A DNA stretch of 64,000 nucleotides from Streptococcus oralis (GCF_019929345.1 NZ_JAHZPJ010000009.1:24054-88053), one strand, 5' to 3'. Numbered from the stretch's first letter, positions 28,300 to 37,129 are shown. The notes: a model not told the origin generated them from the sequence alone. Made by a program: numbers and translations.

Positions 28300-29634
28300 T
28301 TATTCTGCCAAGGCACCCATTGGATCCCATGGTGCGAGTACGATTGGTTCTGCTTCATAGGCAGCTTGTTCTTCTGCTGTCAGCAATTCCTTACGGACAA
28401 CTATTTGATAGGTGTATTCATCCATCCAAGCGTCTGAGGCAACAAAGTAGCCATCTGTACCGACCTTGTCTCCCCAAGAGTTTTCAACCTTCCACTTGGT
28501 TGACTTGCCATTTTCGTCCAAATCAACACCTGTCAAGACCATGGCGTGGGTCATCAAGCTTTCGCTGTAATCCAAACGTCCAGCCTTGTCTTGAGTGAGT
28601 TGAATATCCATGCTTGATTCGAAATCATAAACATCTGTCGCAAGGATTCCAGCTTTGCGGTTGCTGAGCTGGCCGACATCTGAACCAAACCAAACAGTCT
28701 CACCTGCTTGCATTTGGGCAATCGCCAATTCCTTCAAGCGTTCCATTGGGACGTTGATGTAGCGAACTGCACGGCTACCAACCACATTTCCTAACATCTC
28801 AACTGTGTAAGATTTGCCGTAAGGCTTGTCAGCAGTTGGGGCATTGATAACAGAAACATAGTCTTCTAGAGGAAGATTGACATATTTCTTGTAAAACTCT
28901 TGTGGTGTGATACCCTTTTCGCTTTGGTAGTTATCATCCTTGTCACGATAAGCAAAGTTAAACTTACGTGGTGGAAGTCCTAAAGACATAGCAAGGAAGT
29001 TAAAGATTTCTTGCAAGAGGTCTTCTTTCTTAGCTTGAACAGTCGCTTGGTCTGCACCAGAAGCAAGCAAGTCACGCAAGATTTGGGCATCTTGACGAAG
29101 CAATTTGTTAAGGATTGCATTGAGCTCACGGCTATTGCTAGATGAAACTGACTCAGGATAAACAGACTTAGGAACGACACCGTATTTCTCAAAGAGAGCC
29201 ACAACCATATCCCATTGTCCACCGTCTTGTTGAGGTGTTTGGAGTAGAAAGCTAACCTTGCGACTCGTCAATTCTTGGTCTGCAGTAGCAATCACTTGCT
29301 CCAAGAACCAGTTAGATTTTTCATACTTGTCCCAGAAGAAGGTGTGGGCTTGTGATAATTCAAAGTTTTCCAATTTGTATTGAGAGATGAGTTTGTGGCG
29401 GAAGGTGTTGAGAGCTGCAAACATCCAGCAACGACCAGACGCTTTCTGGTTAGTAACCTTGTCCTTGGTCAAATCCAATGAGAAAACAGGCGTGTTGTCT
29501 ACATGGCTTTGACGACGTTCTAGAGCTGCAAAAATTCCATTATGGCTGGCAGCATTTTCAATCGCTTGGTATTTGACATTTGCTTCATAGTTAGCAAATA
29601 GTTTATCTGTAAATGATTCTTGAATCGCGTTCAT
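28300..29634 (-). CDS. pepC: Aminopeptidase C (bleomycin-hydrolase family)
   Basis: This 444-residue cytoplasmic cysteine peptidase (family C1B) removes N-terminal residues from peptides. The catalytic cysteine C69 lies in QKASGRCWMFAALN; the catalytic histidine is in LMTHAMVLTGVD and the asparagine in VENSWGDKVG in the C-terminal third. The length matches lactic-acid-bacterial PepC. A -10 TATAAT lies at 29664-29659 on the minus strand. Its neighbours pepS and rsuA are in the same order as in pneumococcus from memory. Confidence 0.97.
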   Translation of the reverse strand: MNAIQESFTDKLFANYEANVKYQAIENAASHNGIFAALERRQSHVDNTPVFSLDLTKDKVTNQKASGRCWMFAALNTFRHKLISQYKLENFELSQAHTFFWDKYEKSNWFLEQVIATADQELTSRKVSFLLQTPQQDGGQWDMVVALFEKYGVVPKSVYPESVSSSNSRELNAILNKLLRQDAQILRDLLASGADQATVQAKKEDLLQEIFNFLAMSLGLPPRKFNFAYRDKDDNYQSEKGITPQEFYKKYVNLPLEDYVSVINAPTADKPYGKSYTVEMLGNVVGSRAVRYINVPMERLKELAIAQMQAGETVWFGSDVGQLSNRKAGILATDVYDFESSMDIQLTQDKAGRLDYSESLMTHAMVLTGVDLDENGKSTKWKVENSWGDKVGTDGYFVASDAWMDEYTYQIVVRKELLTAEEQAAYEAEPIVLAPWDPMGALAE

Positions 29635-29697
29635 AGATTCCTCCTTTTATTCTACTGTCTATTATAACTCTTTTCACAAATGAAGCAACCGAAAAAC

Positions 29698-29732
29698 TTA
29701 AAAAGGCAAGGACATTCTCCTCACCTTTTCTA
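29698..29732 (-). terminator. Terminator of the pseudouridine synthase gene
   Basis: AAAAGGTGAGGAGAATGTCCTTGCCTTTTT on the minus strand pairs its ends and has a T-tract, 13 bases after the stop codon. Confidence 0.65.
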
Positions 29733-29744
29733 ACATAATCCAAA

Positions 29745-30467
29745 CTAAGCAATACTAGCAAGGAGCTCCTCTAACTCCTCCCTAGTCAGGCGACGCCATT
29801 CTCCTCGTTCTAAGTTCTCATCCAAGGCTAGAGTTCCCATCGTCAAACGTTGTAGGTCCACCACTTCTTTGCCACAGTAGGCCACCATTCGTTTGACCTG
29901 GTGGAACTTCCCTTCTGCAATGGTTACACGAACCAAACTTTGATTTTTTTCTGGATCTACCGACACAATCTCCAGCTTAGCTGGCTGGCAGGTAAAATCC
30001 TTGAGCGGAATGCCCTTGACAAATGTCTCCACATCTTCTTGGGTCATAATTCCCTCGACGTGTGCCAGATAGGTCTTATCCACATGACGTTTTGGTGAAA
30101 GAAGAGCATGGGCAAGCTGGCCGTCATTGGTCAAAAGCAGGAGGCCATGCGTGTCAATATCCAAGCGCCCTACTGGAAAAACTTCCTTGGTCCGAGCAAT
30201 ATCATCCAACAAGTCCAACACTGTTCTGTGTTTAGAATCCTCAGTCGCTGAAATGACTCCTTGGGGCTTGTTCATCATGTAGTAGACAAACTCTTCATAC
30301 TCTAGCACTTGGCCATCAAAGCGAATCTCATCTCTTTCTTCATTAATCTGCAATTTAGCCGACTTTTCTTTTTTACCATTTACCGTCACGCGCCCAGCCT
30401 TGAGCAAGTTTTTGACTTCTGTCCGACTCCCCACAGCACAGGCAACTAAAAATTTATCTAATCTCAT
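29745..30467 (-). CDS. rsuA: 16S rRNA pseudouridine synthase (RsuA family)
   Basis: This 240-residue enzyme isomerises a uridine in ribosomal RNA. An S4 RNA-binding domain (about 1-55, MRLDKFLVACAVGSRTEVKN) precedes the catalytic domain with D103 in GRLDIDTHGLLLLT and the motif EGKFHQVKRMV. RsuA acts on U516 of 16S rRNA; RluB/RluE relatives act on 23S, and the assignment to RsuA rests on overall length and the MNKPQGVISA block. It stands alone between two terminators. Confidence 0.9.
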   Translation of the reverse strand: MRLDKFLVACAVGSRTEVKNLLKAGRVTVNGKKEKSAKLQINEERDEIRFDGQVLEYEEFVYYMMNKPQGVISATEDSKHRTVLDLLDDIARTKEVFPVGRLDIDTHGLLLLTNDGQLAHALLSPKRHVDKTYLAHVEGIMTQEDVETFVKGIPLKDFTCQPAKLEIVSVDPEKNQSLVRVTIAEGKFHQVKRMVAYCGKEVVDLQRLTMGTLALDENLERGEWRRLTREELEELLASIA

Positions 30468-30484
30468 AGAACCATTATATCATA

Positions 30485-30522
30485 CTCAAAAGGAGGCTGG
30501 TTCAATGACCAACCTCCTTTTC
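30485..30522 (-). terminator. Terminator-like hairpin downstream of the GlsB-pepS operon
   Basis: AAAAGGAGGTTGG and CCAACCTCCTTTT pair (the second arm varies by one base: CCAGCCTCCTTTT), with a T-tract on the minus strand. It lies between the BOX element and rsuA. Confidence 0.65.
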
Positions 30523-30527
30523 TTTTC

Positions 30528-30632
30528 ATACTCTTCAAAAATCAAATTCAAACCACGTCAACGTCGCCTTGCCGTACTCAAGTACAGCCTGCGGCTAGTT
30601 TCCTAGTTTGCTCTTTGATTTTCATTGAGTAT
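30528..30632 (+). repeat. BOX element, boxA-boxC form (no boxB)
   Basis: The 105-base sequence contains CGTCAACGTCGCCTTGCCGTA, one base from the boxA core known from pneumococcus (the BOX-PCR primer site), joined to a boxC-type end GCCTGCGGCTAGTTTCC...TTTTCATTGAGTAT. The ends ATACTC / GAGTAT are inverted repeats. Orientation A to C is on the plus strand. It sits between the GlsB-like gene and rsuA. Confidence 0.85.
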
Positions 30633-30645
30633 CAGATTTAAGAAA

Positions 30646-30876
30646 TTAACTTCCTCGTCTCCAGAAAATAGCTAAGACAACCATAGCACCTAAAACAGCT
30701 GGAACAATAGCTATCCCCGCTAGGTTTGGACCCCAAGTTCCAAAAAGTAGGTGACCCAAAGAAGCACCAATCCAGCCGAGAAACATTTTTCCAAAGCATC
30801 CCATGCTCTCTCCACGATTGGTCAAAGCACCTGCTAAGAGCCCCACTAGGAGACCAACAAACATACTTCCAAGCAT
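30646..30876 (-). CDS. GlsB/YeaQ/YmgE-family small membrane protein
   Basis: This 76-residue protein has three hydrophobic segments and the glycine-rich pattern of the transglycosylase-associated (GlsB/YeaQ/YmgE) family: GLLVGLLAGALTNRGESMGC, then GKMFLGWIGASLGHLLFG. Family members are stress-related membrane proteins of unknown biochemical role. It follows pepS by 9 bases, with AAGGAG before its ATG, so the two are co-transcribed. Confidence 0.85.
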   Translation of the reverse strand: MLGSMFVGLLVGLLAGALTNRGESMGCFGKMFLGWIGASLGHLLFGTWGPNLAGIAIVPAVLGAMVVLAIFWRRGS

Positions 30877-30885
30877 TGTAACTCC

Positions 30886-32127
30886 TTAAATAGCCCAGTC
30901 TCCATTACGGAAGAGGGGTACGCGTGTTCCATCCTCACGGATACCATCGATATCCATTTGACTCGAACCAATCATAAAATCCACGTGAACATCTGAACGG
31001 TTCAGCCCTGCAGCTTCAAGCTCTTCTTCGCTCATCTCTGCACCACCAACAACGCTGGTCGCATAGGCTGCACCGATAGCCAAGTGGTTTGAAGCATTCT
31101 CATCGAAAAGGGTGTTGAAGAAGGTAATGCCTGATTGAGAAATTGGACTCGGATCTGGTACCAAGGCACATTCGCCCAAGGCACGCGCACCCGCATTTTC
31201 AAAGACAAGGTCTTTCATGACCTGATCACCCTTTTCAGCAGTAATGTCAACGATTTGTCCGGCTTTAAAGGTTACTTTAATGCCTTCGATGATATTTCCG
31301 TTATAGCTAAGTGGTTTTGTAGAAGTGACATAGCCATCTGCACGACGGAAGTCAGGCGCTGTGAAGACTTCCTCTGTCGGCATATTTGGCAAAAATCCTT
31401 CGCCCTGTGCATTGATGGCTCCAGCTGATTCCCAGACGTGGTTCTTAGGCAAGCCAAGTGTCAAATCAGTTCCTGGTGCTGTGTAGTGAAGGGCTGAGAA
31501 TTGTTCTTTATTGAGCATTTCTGCCTTGCTCTTGAGGACGGCTGCATGTTCTTCCCAAGCCTTAACGGGATCTTCTTCATAGACACGACAAGTTTTAAAG
31601 ATTTGGTCCCAAAGGAGATCGACTGCTTCTTCATCGCTCGCAGCATTTGGAAAGACTTTCTTAGCCCACTCAAGTCCAGCAGCGGCCGCTACTGTCCAGC
31701 TAACCTTGTTGGATTGAGTTGCGATGCGCATTGGCTTCATAGCGAGTCCCATCGCTTTAGCAGAAGCTGAAAGCTTGTCAGCGTCCACTCCGTTCAAGGC
31801 ACCTGGGTCAGAAGAACGGACACCGAGACGGCTAGCCTTGTTTTCCAAGAGGTAGTTCATCTCAGCAATCTTGTATTCTGGCACATTGTCCAGACGCTCC
31901 ATCGGGGCGTGGAGGAATTTCTCACGATTGATGACATCATCTGTCCACTGAACGATAACTTCGTGTGCTCCAAGTGCATAGGCTTCTTTCACGATCAAAT
32001 GCGCCAACTCACGTTGCTCTACATCGATAGAGAGAGCCAAAGTGTGACCAGGTTGCACGTTAATTCCGTTCGCAACCAACAATTTCGCATATTTTTCTAG
32101 ATTTTCTTTAAAATTTGGTAAAACCAT
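30886..32127 (-). CDS. pepS: Aminopeptidase PepS (M29 family)
   Basis: This 413-residue metalloaminopeptidase of family M29 (AmpS/PepT/PepS type) releases N-terminal amino acids from peptides in the cytoplasm. Family blocks are present: LPKNHVWESAGAINAQGEGF, EEVFTAPDFRRADG (metal-ligand region), GECALVPDPSPISQSG, FNTLFDENASNHLAIGAAY and HVDFMIGSSQMDIDG. Glutamates, histidines and the aspartate that bind the two metal ions lie in these blocks. It is followed by the GlsB-like gene and preceded by a 50-residue membrane protein. Confidence 0.95.
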   Translation of the reverse strand: MVLPNFKENLEKYAKLLVANGINVQPGHTLALSIDVEQRELAHLIVKEAYALGAHEVIVQWTDDVINREKFLHAPMERLDNVPEYKIAEMNYLLENKASRLGVRSSDPGALNGVDADKLSASAKAMGLAMKPMRIATQSNKVSWTVAAAAGLEWAKKVFPNAASDEEAVDLLWDQIFKTCRVYEEDPVKAWEEHAAVLKSKAEMLNKEQFSALHYTAPGTDLTLGLPKNHVWESAGAINAQGEGFLPNMPTEEVFTAPDFRRADGYVTSTKPLSYNGNIIEGIKVTFKAGQIVDITAEKGDQVMKDLVFENAGARALGECALVPDPSPISQSGITFFNTLFDENASNHLAIGAAYATSVVGGAEMSEEELEAAGLNRSDVHVDFMIGSSQMDIDGIREDGTRVPLFRNGDWAI

Positions 32128-32142
32128 TTTATTTTTCCTTTT

Positions 32143-32295
32143 CTATTTTTCTTTCAAAGCAGAAAATAATCCTGCTAAAGCAATGGCACCAGACAAGAGC
32201 GCTGTCGATAGAATAATTGTTTCATCTGCCAGCTCTAGCTGATAGTCAAAAACCTTTTCAGCTGGTTTGTCTTCCGCAAAGACTCTAAGTTTCAT
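32143..32295 (-). CDS. 50-residue single-segment membrane protein
   Basis: This short frame encodes MKLRVFAEDKPAEKVFDYQL and ends in a hydrophobic segment (TIILSTALLSGAIALAGLFS) plus ALKEK. AAAAGGAGTTCAAG precedes the ATG at 32293-32295. I remember a similar 50-residue gene next to pepS in pneumococcus, which supports it as real. Its start lies only 12 bases after the stop of the ABC-3C ATPase gene, with no terminator between, so the island was inserted immediately upstream of it and its original promoter may have been replaced. Function unknown. Confidence 0.75.
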   Translation of the reverse strand: MKLRVFAEDKPAEKVFDYQLELADETIILSTALLSGAIALAGLFSALKEK

Positions 32296-32307
32296 CTTGA
32301 ACTCCTT

Positions 32308-35007
32308 TTATACTTGCAAGTCACTAACCTTTTCATATTTTATATTTACTTCCGAATTTGAATTTGCAAATTTATAACCCATAAACAAAGCATTTAAATC
32401 GCTATAAGTTGATAAAATGATCTGATACTTATCTATAATTCCATGACGTAAAATTTCAATAAAAGATAGTACATTCATAGCATCCATGTCTTGAACTGGA
32501 TCATCTATCATTAAGAAATTCAAATTATCAGATAGCTTGAACATCGTATTCAGTGAAAGAGTAAATGCTAGTGAAACAACCGCTAACTGACCAGTGCTTA
32601 GTTGATTAATCGCATCATGATCATTATTAGGATCCGACTTGAACCTAATAATTGTCTTTGTTATCTTTTTAATCGTTTTTACTTGATTACCTGTTGCCTC
32701 ATCAGTCGTCGTTTCTTCTTTATCAATTGTTGTTTTGTTATACGTTAGAAAAATTCCCAAACCTTGTTGATAATTTTGTAACATTTTTGCTGAGTATATA
32801 AAGAATGGGATACGTAGCTTTTTAACAATATCTATTTTGAACTGTTTTACCTCTTCTTTATATATAGTATTAATTTCTTCTAATCGTTCCACAGTTATTC
32901 TCAATGTTTCTATCTGACTTGATAAATCTTGAAGTTGCTGATTTTGAACTAGTTTATGCTGTCTATCAAGATAAAGTTTCTTATTCTCTAAATCTCCAAT
33001 ACGAATATCCTCTAATACTTCCACTTTACTTTGAAAATATGTAGGAAATATGTTCTCAGTGTCTGCTATCAGATTCTCATTAATAGCATATTTATTATCA
33101 ACTGCCGAGTGAATAGCATTTTTTAATTCAAGCAATCGACTATCAATCATCGCAATATTTATCTTCGAATATGAACTTGATTCTAATTGGTATGTTTCAA
33201 ACTGCAATTCAGGAAATTCTTCTCTTAAGACCTCCAGTTCTTCCTTTATATTTCCCAAACTATTATTATCTAGCAAACTGTAAACATCATCATCAACTAC
33301 TAATTTAGATTGAAATTCTTGCCAGTTTAACTGGTGCTGCTGGTTATAGTCTTTAAATTCTAACCTTCCCAACTCATATGGCACCATAATTGTGTACGAC
33401 TGAATAAAAGTTTTAAAACCTTCGACATTTTGAGAATAACTTTGATACGAATTTTTTAATTTTTGTAATCTATCTAATAAATTTTTATCTACATCTATTG
33501 AAAGGCTATTTATTTCATCAATGATTTTCTGCTTCAGTTGCTGGATCCGTTCATTCAACAATAATTGAGCTTCTTGCAATTGCAGACTACTTTGAGACGA
33601 AATTTCAGTTAGATAATTTTTATAACTATCATAAGCTTGCTTCAATTCTTCAAATGTTTGGAACTGTGAATTACAGAATGGACATTTGTTTTCATCAATA
33701 TGTCGATGTCTCAACTCGTCAAACTTATTGCCTAAGTTACTCCTTAATTGTCGTAGTTCACTTAAATTTTTGTCTACCTGGCTAGCATTATTCCTCAGAC
33801 TTTGGAATTTAACCACTTGTATTTTAAGCAATTCAAAATCACCTGACAATCTATCATTTTGAGTATAAGTAATGGACTGTTCTGTCATCTCAGTAATATC
33901 CGATGATAAATTAGTCAAGTAGATATTTAGTTGCTTTCTTCGATTGCAATCATGAACAACTCTCTCATATGATTGTAGGTAATTCTCTAAAAGCACATAT
34001 TCAAATAATTTTGGATTGTCTAATGAATACTTTTCCCACAGCCATTGAGAATTTGATTTAAGAATATTTGGAGATAACATTGAAAAATATAATGCTTGTT
34101 TAATAGCCCTATCACCAGCAATATCTTTTTTTCTTTTATCTCTTTCCGTCTTTCTATTATACTCCCCTATTGAGAAATTCTTCTTAAAATCAATAATATT
34201 TTGTAAAGTATTTTGATAAGTTAATAATTTGTCAAGATTAGCAATAGAAAAAGGAGTTTCACGATCAAATACAAATTCCCTATGATTAAATAATCTATGA
34301 TAAGAGACATCTGATAGTTCTTGCTGTTTTAAGTTTTGTAATTGCCCCTTGAAATCACTAATCTTTTTTCTAATAACGTTTGTTACTGTATTAATCTTTT
34401 CTATTTTCTTCTCTATTTTATCCGTTTTTACTAAAAAAGATAAACTATCGCCTCTTTCATATTCCGTTTGCTTTAGAAAGAAAGTTGTTTCTTCCTGTTG
34501 AATATAATTAAATAGATTGAAAATTTTTTCTATCTCATATTTCCCATTAATACCTAAAAATGTATCAATAGAACTTTGAGTAATGTCTTCAAGCTTAATA
34601 TTATCTGTATATCTAAAATTTGACTCGCTCACTTCCACTTGTCTAAATAACTTAAACTGACTAGCAGACTTTAAAGGTGCAAATATGTTTTTACTTTCAG
34701 TACAACTATTTACTAATTTTCTTACAATTACAAGTTGGTCACCATTCATTTTTTCTAGCCACAATTTTATAATTACCGGCTGACCAATCTCATTCTGAAA
34801 GAAGGGCTTATTATATACAATATTTTCAGCAGTAACTTTATTAATGCGAGAAAGATTACCAGTCAATCCTAACTCAATTGCATCAAAAATCGTTGTTTTA
34901 CCATAACCATTTGGTCCCACTAAAAATGTTATCCCATCACTAAAGTCAATAACTGTTTCATTTCTAAAGTTTTTGAAATTATAAAGTAAAATTTTCCTAA
35001 TCTTCAC
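32308..35007 (-). CDS. RMC-type (Rad50/RecF-like) ABC ATPase of an ABC-3C type system
   Basis: This 899-residue protein begins MKIRKILLYNFKNFRNETVI, the N-terminus of SMC/RecF/Rad50-like ATPases. Walker A is GPNGYGKTT (31-39). A long coiled coil is interrupted by CPFC (442-445), a possible Rad50-like zinc hook. After a second coil come the signature LSTGQ (803-807) and Walker B FLMIDDP (D835, D836; the usual catalytic glutamate is aspartate) and a D-loop-like QDMD. The segment after Walker B reads ILSTYSD, with no H-loop histidine. The start is GTG with GGAG upstream. It is 4 bases after the middle gene. I infer that it is the ATPase of an ABC-three-component defence system (family described by Krishnan, Aravind and colleagues). 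Retron-, RloC- or Wadjet-like systems are alternatives. Confidence 0.8.
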   Translation of the reverse strand: MKIRKILLYNFKNFRNETVIDFSDGITFLVGPNGYGKTTIFDAIELGLTGNLSRINKVTAENIVYNKPFFQNEIGQPVIIKLWLEKMNGDQLVIVRKLVNSCTESKNIFAPLKSASQFKLFRQVEVSESNFRYTDNIKLEDITQSSIDTFLGINGKYEIEKIFNLFNYIQQEETTFFLKQTEYERGDSLSFLVKTDKIEKKIEKINTVTNVIRKKISDFKGQLQNLKQQELSDVSYHRLFNHREFVFDRETPFSIANLDKLLTYQNTLQNIIDFKKNFSIGEYNRKTERDKRKKDIAGDRAIKQALYFSMLSPNILKSNSQWLWEKYSLDNPKLFEYVLLENYLQSYERVVHDCNRRKQLNIYLTNLSSDITEMTEQSITYTQNDRLSGDFELLKIQVVKFQSLRNNASQVDKNLSELRQLRSNLGNKFDELRHRHIDENKCPFCNSQFQTFEELKQAYDSYKNYLTEISSQSSLQLQEAQLLLNERIQQLKQKIIDEINSLSIDVDKNLLDRLQKLKNSYQSYSQNVEGFKTFIQSYTIMVPYELGRLEFKDYNQQHQLNWQEFQSKLVVDDDVYSLLDNNSLGNIKEELEVLREEFPELQFETYQLESSSYSKINIAMIDSRLLELKNAIHSAVDNKYAINENLIADTENIFPTYFQSKVEVLEDIRIGDLENKKLYLDRQHKLVQNQQLQDLSSQIETLRITVERLEEINTIYKEEVKQFKIDIVKKLRIPFFIYSAKMLQNYQQGLGIFLTYNKTTIDKEETTTDEATGNQVKTIKKITKTIIRFKSDPNNDHDAINQLSTGQLAVVSLAFTLSLNTMFKLSDNLNFLMIDDPVQDMDAMNVLSFIEILRHGIIDKYQIILSTYSDLNALFMGYKFANSNSEVNIKYEKVSDLQV

Positions 35008-35011
35008 AAGT

Positions 35012-35725
35012 TCAGTCTCCTAAAATTTGATTTAAACTATCCAGCAAAAAACTAGCTTCATTTTCAAGTTGTTTCCTAATATCAACTCCATTAAAAATTT
35101 CTAAAATATCATCTACCTGCTTTTTATGATCATTTAAACCTTCCATTTCAATTCGTGATTGGATTTTATTTTCAACTATTTCAAAATGATTATCAGAATG
35201 AGGATGAGAAGCAAATGGTAATTTAATAATTAGTTGTATAGCAATGAAGTAAGAAGTATCAAAAAACATATCACTCTCAAATTTATCAAATAAAGACTCA
35301 CCCTCAGGAGATGTAGACTGAATATAATTTAGTAAATCTTCAATATTCGAGTTCAGTCTACTCAATCCTTCCTCGGTATATAAGATGACATATTTTCTAA
35401 AATAATATTCATCTTCCTCAACTTTCATAATCATATTTCTAAGACTTTCATATGATTGCTTCAGTTCATCAACTTTAATAGTTACAAATAAAGAGGTATT
35501 TTTCTTAATTTTTTCATCATTAAGTTCTTCAAAGCAAGATATCAACTTATTTGTTTGCTCACAAGTAAAAAAAACTGCCCCTCCTTCGCTGCTAGATTTA
35601 AAATCCTCCCTATTATATTCTTGAATAAGGAAAAATTCATTTCCGTCCCCTCCCCACAATTCTAAATGTTCATCACATTTATGAAAATTATGTTGTCCTA
35701 AGATTTGTTGCAAAAAACTATTCAT
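35012..35725 (-). CDS. Middle component of an ABC-3C type system
   Basis: This 237-residue protein begins MNSFLQQILGQHNFHKCDEH and contains mixed helices and strands, with ILEIFNGVDIRKQLENEASF near the C-terminus. No catalytic motif is visible. It sits between the effector-like gene and the ATPase gene, 1 base after the former and 4 bases before the latter, and GAAAGAGGA precedes its ATG. In ABC-3C systems a small middle protein of this size occupies exactly this place and links ATPase and effector. The call rests on position and size; I do not recognise the family from sequence alone. Confidence 0.65.
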   Translation of the reverse strand: MNSFLQQILGQHNFHKCDEHLELWGGDGNEFFLIQEYNREDFKSSSEGGAVFFTCEQTNKLISCFEELNDEKIKKNTSLFVTIKVDELKQSYESLRNMIMKVEEDEYYFRKYVILYTEEGLSRLNSNIEDLLNYIQSTSPEGESLFDKFESDMFFDTSYFIAIQLIIKLPFASHPHSDNHFEIVENKIQSRIEMEGLNDHKKQVDDILEIFNGVDIRKQLENEASFLLDSLNQILGD

Positions 35726-35726
35726 T

Positions 35727-37001
35727 TCAATCCTCTTTCAATTTTTCAACAGTATTCACATAATCAATATATTCTAAATTATTTGAAAATATTCTATTTT
35801 TTTCCTCTCCAAGGGCTTCTGCAAGCAACTTTTCTTTTCCATCTTCATGAATTGGCTTCTCTTCAAAAAACTTTTGTCCATTGATACACAGATTAATCAA
35901 ATAGTCAGTATCAAAGCTAGCTCTTATAAAGCTTTCATTAGTCATAATTTTATCTCGAACTCTACTCTCTGCGCCCTTAGGAGCATGAATCATGCTAAGT
36001 CTGAGCGACTCATGATTTAAATTATACCGTAAACTGTCTAACGAAAGCCTTTCTTGTTTACAAGTTTTAAGGAAATTATATAAAATATATTCAATGCTAA
36101 TTTCATCAATTAATCTACCAATATCGTTCAGCCTTTTTGAACCAGAAATATCGCCATCTGGATGCAAGTCAATCAGCAATTGTTCAAATTTGTCATCAGG
36201 TAAATTTAATATCTGATTTATAACAGTCGTATCAACATCATCTTCAACAATGTTATTCCAATACATTTCAAGACTTAACTTTGCTCTCCTAATAGATTGT
36301 CTCTGGCGCTTCGCTTGCGAAGTAATAATGTTGAAAATCTCTTGAAAAGATATTACCGAATAGGCACCATTCCCATTACTATGTGCTTGCACAATCTGTC
36401 TAGAAATTAAATCTTTAATCTCAGACAGTGTCTCCTCTATATGTTCAATATCATCTACTAAAGAACTTTTAGAAAATTTCAAAATCTCCTTAATTTCATT
36501 TTTGCAAAAATTATCAATAGGCGATTGATTCTCTACTACTAAATCACAATATTTTTTACCATCAGGATAGGTATATAGTTGAACTTGACTCTGATTAGGG
36601 ACATAAGCTGCTCTTTTATATGTTTGCTGAAATGTTTGCTTATCCATATCCCAGCCTCGAACTTCACAAATTACATGTAAAAATCTATTATTTCTGTTCG
36701 TACCCGAGGTTTGATATCCTGTAGGATGAAGTCTAGAATTTATTGTTCTAACATTAGCATAATCATTCGGATACTTTCCAGCTTTTTTGGCTTTTACTTG
36801 ATGTCTTGATACTACTGTTTGAGCTTGAAAAATCTCAACATCTTCACCGCCATTTTTTTCAAGGATTAATTCATATGAGCTATAGTCTTCCTCTTTTTCT
36901 ACAAGTTTTCTAAGTTCAGTTAGTGCCAAAAATATCCCAACTTTTCCTTGATGGTTATACCCACTCCAACTTGAAGTGGCATTTCGCCTATCATAATTCA
37001 T
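35727..37001 (-). CDS. Nuclease-like effector with ABC-3C type C-terminal region
   Basis: This 424-residue protein starts at the ATG 36999-37001, which follows AAGGA by 7 bases; a TTG five codons upstream is less likely. The N-terminal domain opens with SWSGYNHQGKVGIFLALTEL and shows GGEDVEIF (D54) and HQVKAK (Q68-x-K70), the D...(E/Q)xK pattern of PD-(D/E)xK nucleases of the Cap4/DUF4297 kind. The central and C-terminal parts (about 170-424) are helical and unrecognised; in ABC-3C systems the C-terminal domain couples the effector to the ATPase. It is the first gene of the three-gene operon. Nuclease activity is an inference from the motif. Confidence 0.7.
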   Translation of the reverse strand: MNYDRRNATSSWSGYNHQGKVGIFLALTELRKLVEKEEDYSSYELILEKNGGEDVEIFQAQTVVSRHQVKAKKAGKYPNDYANVRTINSRLHPTGYQTSGTNRNNRFLHVICEVRGWDMDKQTFQQTYKRAAYVPNQSQVQLYTYPDGKKYCDLVVENQSPIDNFCKNEIKEILKFSKSSLVDDIEHIEETLSEIKDLISRQIVQAHSNGNGAYSVISFQEIFNIITSQAKRQRQSIRRAKLSLEMYWNNIVEDDVDTTVINQILNLPDDKFEQLLIDLHPDGDISGSKRLNDIGRLIDEISIEYILYNFLKTCKQERLSLDSLRYNLNHESLRLSMIHAPKGAESRVRDKIMTNESFIRASFDTDYLINLCINGQKFFEEKPIHEDGKEKLLAEALGEEKNRIFSNNLEYIDYVNTVEKLKED

Positions 37002-37129
37002 TACTTTATCCTTCAACTCTATTAATTTCTCTTGTATCTTACTCCACTTTTAAAATAATAGCCTCTAGAAAACAACCACTACAAATATATCAATATTCCT
37101 AAAGTCATCAAGCTAGTTAACAAATTCTG

